Shown: positions 27,534 through 36,172, numbered from the stretch's first letter. The stretch: DNA of 64,000 nucleotides from Saprospiraceae bacterium (GCA_020437105.1 JAGQWR010000082.1:1-64000), one strand, 5' to 3'. The notes: generated by a model from the letters alone, not told the origin. Numbers and translations are program-made.

Positions 27534-27698
27534 ATAAAGCCACAGGCAATTTTGAATGCATAATTTTTATTTTCAATAAATTGATTATCAGAATATTAAC
27601 ACGTATTCGGAAAAGCAAATCTCAGGAAAAGCGGAAATTACGAACGTGTATGGGGATTACTTTTGAATGCAGTAGTGAACAAATTTTGTTCTGACCAA

Positions 27699-27730
27699 CC
27701 TGCCTGCCAGCGATCTAAAGAGCGGGCAGG
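27699..27730. repeat. palindromic intergenic element (copy B)
   Basis: CCTGCCTGC (27699-27707) pairs with GCGGGCAGG (27722-27730) through 9 bp including one G-U. The outer arm is identical to copy A at 13868, while the loops differ. Confidence 0.5.
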
Positions 27731-27742
27731 GGCATTTTTCGC

Positions 27743-27758
27743 TCCGATAGCTATCGGA
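27743..27758. repeat. perfect 16-bp palindrome
   Basis: TCCGATAGCTATCGGA reads the same on both strands. It lies between copy B and the TetR operators. Function unknown. Confidence 0.6.
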
Positions 27759-27794
27759 AGTTGTGGGTTGTAAATCCCAAAACCACGTTCTAAA

Positions 27795-27810
27795 TTAAAC
27801 AAATGTTTAA
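27795..27810. promoter_or_regulatory. TetR operator-like site O1
   Basis: TTAAACAAATGTTTAA has perfect 7-bp arms with a 2-bp centre. It is the first of three related 16-bp sites around tetR and lies 17 bp upstream of the tetR -33 box. Confidence 0.65.
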
Positions 27811-27819
27811 TTTTTTGTT

Positions 27820-27858
27820 TTAATCATTTGTTTAACTCCTGTTTGTGGATTACTTTTG
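27820..27858 (+). promoter_or_regulatory. tetR promoter with overlapping operator O2
   Basis: TTTG (27827-27830), a 20-nt spacer and TACTTTTG (27851-27858) form a consensus promoter. The operator-like TTAATCATTTGTTTAA (27820-27835), one pair short of perfect, covers the -33 box, so repressor binding there would shut the promoter off. Leader about 30 nt. Confidence 0.72.
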
Positions 27859-27891
27859 AGAAATAAAAGCAGAAATAGATAATAAATCAGC

Positions 27892-28521
27892 ATGTCGGAT
27901 AAAAAGGAAAAGGAGGTGGATCCATCAACCGAGGAGAAGATAAAGAATGCTGCCCGGGCTCTATTTCATCAAAAAGGGTATTCCGGCACACGAACAAGAG
28001 ATATTGCAGAAGCTGCGGGCATTAATCTGGCTTTGCTGAATTATTATTTTCGAAGCAAACAAAAGTTGTTTGAGTTGGTCATGATAGAAGGGCTGCTTGA
28101 GTTTGTAGGATCAATCACCAAGGTTTTTGACGATTCTACAACTACGCTCGAAGAAAAAATTCGGCTACTTGCGAGTAATTATATTGACATGCTATCCGAG
28201 CAACCGGATATGCCTCTTTTTGTGTTGAGTGAGTTGCGTTCGCATCCCGATACCTTTTTATCAAAAATGAATCCCCAGGAGTTTTTGATGAATTCCAGTT
28301 TTATCAAACAGTACCAACAAAGTGTAATGGAAGGGAAAATTGCAGCCATTCACCCTTTGCAATTTATTATGAACCTGATCGGAATGATTGTTTTTCCCTT
28401 TATCGTTAGCCCAATGATCAAAGCTATCGGGAATTTAGATACAGCAGATTATAAAGTGCTGATGCAACAACGAAAAACCCTGATTCCAATCTGGATCGAA
28501 GAAATGATGCAGGTGAAATAG
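27892..28521 (+). CDS. TetR/AcrR-family repressor of the export operon
   Basis: 209 aa. N-terminal HTH (about 15-62) with GYSGTRTRDIAEAAGINLALLNYYFRSKQKLF cut across helices 2-4. The C-terminal helical ligand domain resembles CecR/YbiH-like regulators. It sits upstream of and in line with the export genes. Two operator-like sites lie before it and one after it, supporting autoregulation and control of the operon. The inducing compound is unknown. Confidence 0.9.
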   Translation: MSDKKEKEVDPSTEEKIKNAARALFHQKGYSGTRTRDIAEAAGINLALLNYYFRSKQKLFELVMIEGLLEFVGSITKVFDDSTTTLEEKIRLLASNYIDMLSEQPDMPLFVLSELRSHPDTFLSKMNPQEFLMNSSFIKQYQQSVMEGKIAAIHPLQFIMNLIGMIVFPFIVSPMIKAIGNLDTADYKVLMQQRKTLIPIWIEEMMQVK

Positions 28522-28539
28522 ATTTTTTTTGTCAATAGC

Positions 28540-28555
28540 TTAATCAAATGATTAA
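28540..28555. promoter_or_regulatory. TetR operator-like site O3
   Basis: TTAATCAAATGATTAA has perfect 7-bp arms and the same 2-bp centre as O1, in the 52-bp gap between tetR and the TolC-type gene. No separate consensus promoter is visible here, so it may act as a roadblock or on a weak promoter. Confidence 0.65.
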
Positions 28556-28573
28556 AACAAACAATTTAACCCA

Positions 28574-29866
28574 ATGATTAATCGAAGTTACAGAGCAAGG
28601 TTTATCCGCCTGATGCTTGGCCTAAGCTTTGTTATTCCGGCGGCTTTTCAATCCGCTGCTCAATCAACGGAAATATTGACGATCGAAGATTGTTATGCAA
28701 TGGCCCGGGCCAATTTTCCGCAGGCGAAACAGTTGGCACTGTTTGAACGATCGGCAGATTATTCCATAGACAACCTTTCGAAGGGCTTTTTACCTCAAAT
28801 TCAACTGATCGGACAGGCGTCTTATCAATCGGCAGTGACGGAGTTTCCGCTCATGCTCCCCAATGTGGAAGTGCCGACGGTCAGCAAGGATCAGTACAAG
28901 ATTTATGCGGATATCTATCAACCATTAACCGAAAAATCCAGGATCAACCAGCAGAAAGAATTGGTTCGTGCCAATACCCTGATTGAAGAAAATAAGGTGG
29001 AGGTAGAACTTTATAAGCTGAAAGAGCGGATCAACCAATTGTATTTTGGAATCCTGCTTATTGATGCCCAGCTTGATCAGGTTAACCTGCTTAAAAAAGA
29101 TATAGAAAATGGAATCGATCGCATCAATGCGGCTATCGCAAATGGAGTCGCCCTGAAGTATCAGGCAGATATCTTGCAGGCAGAATACCTTAAGGCCAAC
29201 CAACGCAGCATCGAATTAAAAAACGGAAGAGCAGGTTTTTTGGAAATGCTTAGCTTGTTTATCAACCAACCCTTAAACGAAAACACAAGTCTTGAACAAC
29301 CCGAAAATCCGACGCTGGCACTGGAAATCAACAGGCCGGAGTTGGAATTATTCAGAGTCCAGGGAGCTTCCATCGGCCTTCAACAGCAATTGGTCGATAT
29401 TAAAAAGAGGCCCAAACTAGGCATTTTTGCCCAGGCGGGATACGGCCGGCCGGCCCTGAATTTCCTGAACAATGATTTTGATTTTTACTACGTAGCAGGG
29501 CTCCGGGTAAATTGGAATTTATCGGCTTTTTATACAAGCTCTAATGAGCAGGAAATCATCGCGCTGGGACAAAACGTCCTTCAGGCGCAACAGGAAACAT
29601 TTTTGCTTCAAACAAATATTACCCTCCGGCAGCAGCAGAGCGAAATCAGCAAACTGACGCAATTAATCGAATCAGACCAGGAGATTATCCAGCTTCAGGA
29701 AAAGATCAAAACGACAGCCAACAACCAGTTGGCAAATGGTACGATTACGGTACGAGATTATATTTCGTACGTAAATGAAGAAGACAAAGCCCGTCAAAAC
29801 CTCCTGTTACACCAAATGCAATTATTGCTGGCACAGTATAATTATAAAACCACATCTGGAAATTAA
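28574..29866 (+). CDS. TolC-family outer-membrane efflux protein
   Basis: 430 aa. A signal peptide (cleaved near AAFQSAAQS) is followed by two repeats of long helices and short strands typical of the outer-membrane factor fold (for example GVALKYQADILQAEYLKA and ITLRQQQSEISKLTQLI). It forms the outer-membrane duct for the ABC exporter encoded downstream. The stop overlaps the next ATG (TAATG). Confidence 0.9.
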   Translation: MINRSYRARFIRLMLGLSFVIPAAFQSAAQSTEILTIEDCYAMARANFPQAKQLALFERSADYSIDNLSKGFLPQIQLIGQASYQSAVTEFPLMLPNVEVPTVSKDQYKIYADIYQPLTEKSRINQQKELVRANTLIEENKVEVELYKLKERINQLYFGILLIDAQLDQVNLLKKDIENGIDRINAAIANGVALKYQADILQAEYLKANQRSIELKNGRAGFLEMLSLFINQPLNENTSLEQPENPTLALEINRPELELFRVQGASIGLQQQLVDIKKRPKLGIFAQAGYGRPALNFLNNDFDFYYVAGLRVNWNLSAFYTSSNEQEIIALGQNVLQAQQETFLLQTNITLRQQQSEISKLTQLIESDQEIIQLQEKIKTTANNQLANGTITVRDYISYVNEEDKARQNLLLHQMQLLLAQYNYKTTSGN

Positions 29867-30786
29867 TGCGCACGATAAAATACAACTCCATGAAGAAGTT
29901 CTTATATCTGCTTACCGCAGGCTCATTTCTGGTATTTGCTTCCTGCGAAAAGCCTGAAAATCCATTTGATGCTTCTGGATCTTTTGAGGCATCGGAGGTC
30001 ATTATTTCATCCGAAGCGAGCGGCAAAATTATGGCCCTGGATCTCAGTGAAAGCCAGGTCCTCGAGGCAGGACAAGTAATTGGTTACATAGACAGCACCC
30101 AACTGGTTTTGAAACGAAATCAATTAGAGGCCCAAGCGGTGGCCGTATTAAGTCGGCAACCGAATGTGGCTGCCCAGCTTGCTGCATTGAAACAACAACT
30201 GAGTGCTACTGAAAAAGAGCGCCAACGGGTTCAAAATCTGGTGGATGTAGATGCTGCAACTACGAAACAGCTGGATGATATCAATGCCCAGATTGAGGTG
30301 TTGAAAAAACAAATTGACGCGCAAAAATCTGCCCTGGAAATTTCCATCGAAGGCATGCACCGGGAGGTAGTACCGGTGCGCATACAAATAGAACAAATAG
30401 AGGACCAACTGCGCAAATGCCAAATTGTAAATCCGATAAACGGCACTGTGCTGGTCAAATACGCGGAAGCAAATGAAATGACGGCCTTCGGAAAACCACT
30501 TTACAAAATAGCTGACCTCTCTACGGTTTATTTGCGGGCGTATATCACAGGTGACCAGCTTCCAAACATAAAACTAAATCAGCAGGTGCAGGTGCATACA
30601 GATGATGGTGCCGGCGGATTTAAAGAAAATACCGGGGTGATTAGCTGGATTAACGATCAAGCCGAATTTACCCCAAAGACGATTCAAACAAAAGAAGAAC
30701 GTGCAAATTTGGTTTATGCCATAAAGGTGCGGGTCAAAAATGATGGCAGCTTGAAGATCGGAATGTATGGGGAAATTAAATTTTAG
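29866..30786 (+). CDS. HlyD-family periplasmic adaptor, lipoprotein
   Basis: 306 aa from ATG 29866, which overlaps the previous stop; ATG 29890 is an alternative that leaves a shorter signal peptide. The lipobox VFASC predicts a lipid anchor. The biotinyl-lipoyl halves (ASEVIISSEASGKI... and LRKCQIVNPINGTVLVKYAEAN) flank a coiled-coil hairpin (about 85-180). It bridges the inner-membrane transporter and the TolC-type channel, like YbhG. Confidence 0.9.
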   Translation: MRTIKYNSMKKFLYLLTAGSFLVFASCEKPENPFDASGSFEASEVIISSEASGKIMALDLSESQVLEAGQVIGYIDSTQLVLKRNQLEAQAVAVLSRQPNVAAQLAALKQQLSATEKERQRVQNLVDVDAATTKQLDDINAQIEVLKKQIDAQKSALEISIEGMHREVVPVRIQIEQIEDQLRKCQIVNPINGTVLVKYAEANEMTAFGKPLYKIADLSTVYLRAYITGDQLPNIKLNQQVQVHTDDGAGGFKENTGVISWINDQAEFTPKTIQTKEERANLVYAIKVRVKNDGSLKIGMYGEIKF

Positions 30787-30789
30787 AAG

Positions 30790-31728
30790 ATGCAGGATGT
30801 CGTTTTAAATCAAATTACAAAGACGTACAACAAGGGTGCTGTTCGGGCTGTAGATGAGGTCTCCTTCTCTGTTGATAAAGGAGAGCTGTTTGGGTTGATC
30901 GGACCAGATGGAGCAGGGAAGACAAGTATTTTTCGAATGCTCACCACCCTGCTGCTTGCAGATAGCGGAATGGCAACGGTAAACGGCTTGGATGTAGTGA
31001 AGGATTACAAGCAAATTCGAAGTCGGGTGGGCTATATGCCGGGCAAGTTTTCGTTGTATCAGGATTTGTCGGTCGAAGAAAATCTTTCCTTTTTTGCCAC
31101 CCTTTTCAATACCTCCATTGCAGAAAACTACGACCTTATTAAGCCGATTTATGTTCAAATAGAACCCTTCAAAAATAGAAGAGCTGGTAAGTTGTCGGGA
31201 GGGATGAAACAGAAATTAGCGCTTTGTTGTGCCCTGATTCACCGGCCAAATGTGCTGTTTTTGGATGAACCAACAACCGGTGTTGATGCCGTTTCGCGAA
31301 AGGAATTCTGGGAAATGCTTGCCGGACTAAAACAGCAGGGTATTACCATATTAGTTTCTACCCCCTATATGGATGAAGCCACTCTTTGCGAACGCATTGC
31401 ACTCATCCAGTCTGGAAAGATCCTTTCAATAGATCGTCCGGAAGCTATTATTAACCAATATCCGGAAACACTATATGCTATAAAGGCGGCTCATATGAGC
31501 AAATTGCTCCATGATCTACGATCTAATCCTCAGGTCAAAAGTTGTTTTGCTTTTGGCGAATACCACCACGTTTCTTTTCAAAGGTCTGATACGAACCAGG
31601 AAGTACAACTGCTTAAGTATCTGCAAGAGCTGCAGCATGTGGGACTGGAGATTAAGCAAATCCAAGCAAGTATTGAAGATTGTTTTATCCGATTAATGAA
31701 TAAAGAGCATGCAGGAAGTCGTCATTAA
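30790..31728 (+). CDS. ABC transporter ATP-binding protein (YbhF N-half-like)
   Basis: 312 aa. Walker A is GPDGAGKTS with Asp in the second variable position, the signature is LSGGMKQKLAL and Walker B is VLFLDEPTTGVD. The C-terminal 90 residues form the accessory region common in ABC-2 exporters. It overlaps the next gene by 20 bp and powers the export complex. Together with the next gene it matches the two halves of the fused E. coli YbhF. Confidence 0.93.
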   Translation: MQDVVLNQITKTYNKGAVRAVDEVSFSVDKGELFGLIGPDGAGKTSIFRMLTTLLLADSGMATVNGLDVVKDYKQIRSRVGYMPGKFSLYQDLSVEENLSFFATLFNTSIAENYDLIKPIYVQIEPFKNRRAGKLSGGMKQKLALCCALIHRPNVLFLDEPTTGVDAVSRKEFWEMLAGLKQQGITILVSTPYMDEATLCERIALIQSGKILSIDRPEAIINQYPETLYAIKAAHMSKLLHDLRSNPQVKSCFAFGEYHHVSFQRSDTNQEVQLLKYLQELQHVGLEIKQIQASIEDCFIRLMNKEHAGSRH

Positions 31729-32452
31729 AACGGACAAATTAACCAAACGCTTCGGTGATTTTATTGCGACAAATGAAATCACATTTGAAGTATATGCCGG
31801 AGAAATATTTGGTTTTCTGGGGGCAAATGGTGCCGGTAAAACCACGGCCATGCGTATGCTTTGCGGTCTGTCAAAACCTTCTTCCGGACAAGCAACTATC
31901 GCCGGATACGATATTTACAAGGAAACCGAAAGCATTAAAAAGCATATCGGTTATATGAGTCAGAAGTTTTCCCTGTACGAGGACCTTACCGTGATGGAGA
32001 ACATTCGTTTTTTCGGCGGGATTTATGGCTTGACTAATAAACAGATCAAAGAAAAAATCAAAAACCTGGCAGAAAAGCTGGGCTTGCAGGATCAGATGCG
32101 CAAACTGGTAGGTTCGCTTCCTCTTGGGTGGAAACAGAAATTGGCCTTTTCGGTAGCTGTAATCCACGAGCCCCGAATTGTCTTTTTAGACGAGCCAACC
32201 GGTGGCGTCGATCCCGTAACCCGCCGGCAGTTTTGGGATCTGATTTATGAAGCAGCAGACAACGGAATTACCGTCTTTGTAACCACACACTATATGGACG
32301 AAGCCGAGTATTGCAATCGGATTTCGATGATGGTGGATGGTGTAATTAAAGCACTTGATACTCCCGCTAATCTGAAAGCCCATTACGGTGCAGCGTCCAT
32401 TGACGAAGTATTTTTTGAATTGGCCCGGGGTGCAAAACGAAGTGCCGACTAA
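31709..32452 (+). CDS. ABC transporter ATP-binding protein (YbhF C-half-like)
   Basis: 247 aa. Walker A is GANGAGKTT and Walker B is IVFLDEPTGGVD, but the signature is LPLGWKQKLAF instead of LSGGQ. The same deviation is known in the second nucleotide-binding domain of YbhF-like proteins, so it points to a heterodimer with one degenerate site rather than to a broken gene. Confidence 0.92.
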   Translation: MQEVVIKTDKLTKRFGDFIATNEITFEVYAGEIFGFLGANGAGKTTAMRMLCGLSKPSSGQATIAGYDIYKETESIKKHIGYMSQKFSLYEDLTVMENIRFFGGIYGLTNKQIKEKIKNLAEKLGLQDQMRKLVGSLPLGWKQKLAFSVAVIHEPRIVFLDEPTGGVDPVTRRQFWDLIYEAADNGITVFVTTHYMDEAEYCNRISMMVDGVIKALDTPANLKAHYGAASIDEVFFELARGAKRSAD

Positions 32453-32463
32453 TTAAGAAGGGA

Positions 32464-33570
32464 ATGAAACAGCTTTTAATATTCGTCAGAAAAGAATTTT
32501 ACCATGTTTTCCGTGATCGGAAAACACTGCTCTTGTTATTTGGCCTGCCGATCGTTCAAATTGTGCTATTCGGATTTGCCTTGACAAATGAGATCAAAAA
32601 TTCAAAAATTGTTATTTGCGATTACTCGAAGGATGTGGCATCGCAGCAGATTATCCGACAAATAGAAGCGAGTAATAATTTTGAAATTGAAAAGGCTATC
32701 TGGAGCCAGAGCCAGATAGAATCGGCTTTTGAAGAAGGCAATATCAAAATGGTGGTGGTTTTTCCGGCCAATTTCAACAATGATCTTCAGCACCTGCATC
32801 ATGCCCAAATACAGGTAATTGCAGATGCTTCGGATCCAAATACAGCCACCAGCCTGACAAACTATGTGTCGGCTATTATTCGAGATTATCAACAGGAGAT
32901 TATCGGACGGACCTCCATGCCGCTACAAATTATCCCGGAGACCCGGATGCTGTATAATCCTACTCTGGCAGGAGCAACCAATTTTGTGCCGGGAGTGATG
33001 GCGCTGGTACTTATGTTGGTGAGTGTGTTGATGACCTCCGTTTCGATTGTACGCGAAAAAGAGATGGGAACCATGGAGGTGCTGCTGGTTTCTCCTATCA
33101 ACCCATTCTTGGTCATCATTTCCAAAGCAGTGCCCTATTTGGTGCTGTCACTGATAAATCTGGCTGTTATTCTGGTGCTAAGTGTGTATTTATTGGGGAT
33201 GCCCATCAATGGGAGCATTACATTGCTTGTCGCAGAAAGCACACTTTTGATATTCACGGCACTCTCCCTGGGATTGCTCATTTCCACCAGTACCAATTCG
33301 CAGGAAGGTGCTATGCTGATCTCCCTAATGGCGATGCTATTGCCTACCATGATGTTTACCGGCTTTATGTTTCCGCTGGAAAATATGCCCATGCCGCTTC
33401 AAATATTTGCCAATGTATTGCCTTCGAAATGGTATTACATCATTGTTAAATCGATCATGATCAAAGGCTTAGGCTTTGCAGCCATTTGGAAAGAAACACT
33501 TATTCTGTTTGGCATGACCCTTTTTCTCTTGCAGGTAAGTTTCCGGAAATTTAAAATTCGTTTGGCATGA
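32464..33570 (+). CDS. ABC-2 type permease (YbhS-like)
   Basis: 368 aa. One N-terminal membrane helix, a periplasmic domain of about 140 residues, then five helices from about residue 175, with the ABC-2 motif VSIVREKEMGTMEVLLVSP at the cytoplasmic gate. It overlaps the next permease by 4 bp. Substrate unknown; homologues export drugs or hydrophobic molecules. Confidence 0.92.
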   Translation: MKQLLIFVRKEFYHVFRDRKTLLLLFGLPIVQIVLFGFALTNEIKNSKIVICDYSKDVASQQIIRQIEASNNFEIEKAIWSQSQIESAFEEGNIKMVVVFPANFNNDLQHLHHAQIQVIADASDPNTATSLTNYVSAIIRDYQQEIIGRTSMPLQIIPETRMLYNPTLAGATNFVPGVMALVLMLVSVLMTSVSIVREKEMGTMEVLLVSPINPFLVIISKAVPYLVLSLINLAVILVLSVYLLGMPINGSITLLVAESTLLIFTALSLGLLISTSTNSQEGAMLISLMAMLLPTMMFTGFMFPLENMPMPLQIFANVLPSKWYYIIVKSIMIKGLGFAAIWKETLILFGMTLFLLQVSFRKFKIRLA

Positions 33571-34688
33571 GACAGCTTCGATTTTTGTTACAGAAAGAAT
33601 TCAAACAAATATTTCGGAATCGCGCCTTGTTGCCGATCATATTTGTAGTGCCGGTTATCCAACTTTTGGTTTTGCCCCTGGCGGCTGATTACGCTATTAA
33701 GAACATATCTATTTCGATTGTCGATCATGACCACTCTTCTTACTCGCAGCAGTTGGTTTCCAAGGTTATTTCCTCAGGTTATTTCCAGTTGGCCGATTAT
33801 GGTAATTCCTATGATGTGGCCTTTCGGCAAATTGAGTTGGATGAATCAGATCTTATTTTGGAAATCCCGGCAGATTTTGAAAAAGGCCTTATTCGGGAAA
33901 ATCATCAGCAGTTGTTCATAGCGGTCAATGCCATTAATGGCACAAAAGCCGGTTTGGGAGGTGCTTATCTGAATCGGATAATTGCTGATTTTAATGCCGA
34001 AATTCGGCTCGACTGGCAAGATCCCCAGCGTTTTCAAGAGTTTCCAACAATAGAAATAGTTTCCTCCAATTGGTTTAATCCCTTGCTAAACTATCGCTTC
34101 TTTATGGTGCCAGGTATTCTGGCGGTACTTGTAACCATGGTTGGAGCCTATATGTGTTCCCTCAATATTGTAAAGGAAAAGGAAGTTGGTACCATTGAGC
34201 AAATAAATGTAACTCCGATAAAAAAACACCATTTCATTCTGGGCAAGCTCATTCCTTTCTGGATGATTGGCATATTTATTTTTAGCGTGGGATTGTTTCT
34301 GGTCGCCCGCCTGGTATATGGCATTATACCCATGGGTAGTTTAGGGCTGCTCTATGGTTTTTTATCCATTTTCCTGATTGCGATGCTGGGTTTTGGACTG
34401 TTGCTTTCCACCTATTCAGAAACACAGCAGCAGGCCATGTCTGTCGCTTTTTTCTTTATGATGATTTTTTTATTGATGAGTGGTTTGTTTACACCAATCG
34501 AAAGTATGCCTCATTGGGCAAAAATCATTGCCTGGTGCAATCCCGTCACCTATTTTATCGAGGTGATGCGCATGATAGTCTTAAAGGGAAGCGGATTTGC
34601 GGATGTAAAAATGCAACTGCTCAAAACAATTGGGTTTGCCATATTCTTTAATAGCTGGGCAATTATAAATTATAGTAAAACCAACTAG
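33567..34688 (+). CDS. ABC-2 type permease (YbhR-like)
   Basis: 373 aa. It has the same topology as its neighbour, with the motif LNIVKEKEVGTIEQINVTP. It is the second half of a heterodimeric membrane channel and the last gene of the tetR operon. Confidence 0.92.
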   Translation: MRQLRFLLQKEFKQIFRNRALLPIIFVVPVIQLLVLPLAADYAIKNISISIVDHDHSSYSQQLVSKVISSGYFQLADYGNSYDVAFRQIELDESDLILEIPADFEKGLIRENHQQLFIAVNAINGTKAGLGGAYLNRIIADFNAEIRLDWQDPQRFQEFPTIEIVSSNWFNPLLNYRFFMVPGILAVLVTMVGAYMCSLNIVKEKEVGTIEQINVTPIKKHHFILGKLIPFWMIGIFIFSVGLFLVARLVYGIIPMGSLGLLYGFLSIFLIAMLGFGLLLSTYSETQQQAMSVAFFFMMIFLLMSGLFTPIESMPHWAKIIAWCNPVTYFIEVMRMIVLKGSGFADVKMQLLKTIGFAIFFNSWAIINYSKTN

Positions 34689-34692
34689 AGCT

Positions 34693-34717
34693 GCCCAAAA
34701 AGCCCTTACTTTTGGGC
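34693..34717. other. hairpin abutting the tsaB start codon
   Basis: GCCCAAAA (34693-34700) and TTTTGGGC (34710-34717) form a perfect 8-bp stem, one base before the tsaB ATG. A -7-like TACTTTTG (34707-34714) overlaps it without a -33 partner. It could end the export operon weakly, mask the tsaB start, or be an operator. Confidence 0.45.
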
Positions 34718-34718
34718 C

Positions 34719-35408
34719 ATGGCATTAATCCTGCATATAGAAACAGCTACAGAAGTTTGCGCTGTTTGCCTTAGTGAAGGCGGACAGCTAATCCAGGAAG
34801 TGGTAAACCCGACAGCTTATTCGCACGCAAGTGCCCTGACCATTATGATCCGGGATTTGATGGCAGCCTGTGGTAAATCACTAAATTCATTGGATGCTGT
34901 TTCCCTCAGTAACGGCCCCGGTTCTTTTACGGGATTAAGAGTTGGTGCCGCTGTTGCGAAAGGCATTTGCTTTGCACTGGATAAGCCCCTGATCGCCATT
35001 GATACACTCAAAAGCCTGGCAGGTGCCATAGCACTGGAATGCGAACCCGGTGAATGGATTTGTCCGATGATTGATGCCCGACGTATGGAAGTATATCTGG
35101 CTCTATACAACCCTTCTGTAGAAGAGGTATGGGGAAATCAGGCAATGATCATTGACGGAACAAATTTTGAGGCTATTTATAAACATGGCCACCGGATCGC
35201 TTTTGGAGGAAACGGGGCATCAAAATGCAGCGAGGTATTGCCTGCTGAACGGAGTCGATTTTTGGATATCCCCTGTGCTGCCAGGCACCTCATTCCATTC
35301 GCGGAAGCAGCTTTTGCGGATGCACATTTTGAAAACCTGGCATCCTATTCTCCAAATTATTTAAAGCGCCCGAATATCACAGTTTCAAAAAAAGGGAACC
35401 CACTTTAG
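34719..35408 (+). CDS. tsaB: tRNA threonylcarbamoyladenosine biosynthesis protein TsaB
   Basis: 229 aa. An inactive ASKHA-fold partner of TsaD in the t6A modification of ANN-decoding tRNAs. The typical N-terminus ILHIETATEVCAVCLSEGG and the LSNGPGSFTGLRVGAAVAKG motif are present. Essential in many bacteria. No other tsa gene is in the window. Confidence 0.93.
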   Translation: MALILHIETATEVCAVCLSEGGQLIQEVVNPTAYSHASALTIMIRDLMAACGKSLNSLDAVSLSNGPGSFTGLRVGAAVAKGICFALDKPLIAIDTLKSLAGAIALECEPGEWICPMIDARRMEVYLALYNPSVEEVWGNQAMIIDGTNFEAIYKHGHRIAFGGNGASKCSEVLPAERSRFLDIPCAARHLIPFAEAAFADAHFENLASYSPNYLKRPNITVSKKGNPL

Positions 35409-35703
35409 GCAACATATTGAATTTTTTTTCAATTTGTAGTAACTTGGCTATTAATAACCGACGTACAGTTTGCCTGTACCTATCTTAAAGATGGTGGATT
35501 TCCCAAAAACCGGCCAGCTCGCCGTTCAAATTCCACCTTTATTCTAGTTTGCAAATTAAATGTATGGCTTTAAAAGGCCTGCTATTGGTGTCTTCGATAG
35601 ATAATCGAAAGGCAATTTTTTCCCAATTTCTAAAAACCATCAAGTTTGGTACGGTTTTGGTATTAGGCTTGGTGGAGGTTTTTAGATTAATAAAATTCCG
35701 ATT
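35409..35703 (+). other. long structured leader upstream of the first ArsR gene
   Basis: A candidate promoter has TTG (35417-35419), a 20-nt spacer and TAACTTGG (35440-35447, one mismatch). This would give a leader of about 250 nt containing three hairpins: GTACAG/CTGTAC (35463-35479), GGTGGA/TCCACC (35493-35537) and TTCGAT/ATCGAA (35593-35609). No open frame. It could be a regulatory leader or a small RNA; nothing matches a riboswitch class I know. Confidence 0.4.
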
Positions 35704-36042
35704 ATGAGAAATCAAAAAAACGAAAAAGTGGTCCTTCAGAATGACCTGTTTGACATTAAGCTGGATTATGCTGAATTGCGGAAAGCAGTCATGGTACTAA
35801 GAGCGGTAAACCACAAACTTCGCCAACGCGTCATTGATGCATTGGAAGAGCATAAAATCATGACCGTTACCGATATTTATATCAAACTACGGTTGGAGCA
35901 ATCTGTAGCTTCACAACATCTGGCCATTCTTCGTCGGGCAGGTGTCGTGAAAACTGACCGCCAGGGAAAGTTTATTTATTACTCGCTGGATGAGGATCGA
36001 ATGATCCAAATTTCAAGATTAGTAGAAGAGCTGGTAGAGTAA
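35704..36042 (+). CDS. ArsR-family winged-helix regulator (first of two)
   Basis: 112 aa. The winged helix is clear: AVNHKLRQRVIDALEEH, then LRLEQSVASQHLAILRRAGVV as the recognition helix and RQGKFIYYSLDEDRM as the wing. The ELCVCD metal-binding cysteines of ArsR/SmtB are absent, so it probably senses something other than arsenic or zinc. It is followed 130 bp later by a paralogue; no target operon is adjacent. Confidence 0.88.
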   Translation: MRNQKNEKVVLQNDLFDIKLDYAELRKAVMVLRAVNHKLRQRVIDALEEHKIMTVTDIYIKLRLEQSVASQHLAILRRAGVVKTDRQGKFIYYSLDEDRMIQISRLVEELVE

Positions 36043-36108
36043 AAGTCCGCTTTTTTGAAAAAATATACCGTTTTCTCGTAAAATGATGCCACTTTCTTGT
36101 AAAGTGGG

Positions 36109-36165
36109 TTGATTTTCCAAATTGAATTTCCCATCTTTGTCTGGATTAATAGAATAGCCAGACAA
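36109..36165 (+). promoter_or_regulatory. promoter and inverted repeat upstream of the second ArsR gene
   Basis: TTG (36109-36111), a 20-nt spacer and CATCTTTG (36132-36139, one mismatch) form a likely promoter. An 8-bp inverted repeat, TTGTCTGG (36137-36144) and CCAGACAA (36158-36165), starts on the -7 box and spans the predicted transcript start, eight bases before the ATG. It is a probable ArsR operator. Confidence 0.55.
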
Positions 36166-36172
36166 GAAGATT

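Larger units (their letters stand above)
27503..27891. other. divergent prfA/tetR control region
   Basis: It contains the prfA -7 box (27526-27533), an imperfect hairpin element (27699-27730), a perfect 16-bp palindrome (27743-27758), two TetR operator-like sites and the tetR promoter. No coding frame. Confidence 0.75.

Noticed and set aside
31709..32452. Second ABC ATPase as a decayed gene because of its odd signature
   Set aside because: LPLGW in place of LSGG is a known feature of YbhF-type second domains and all other motifs are intact.
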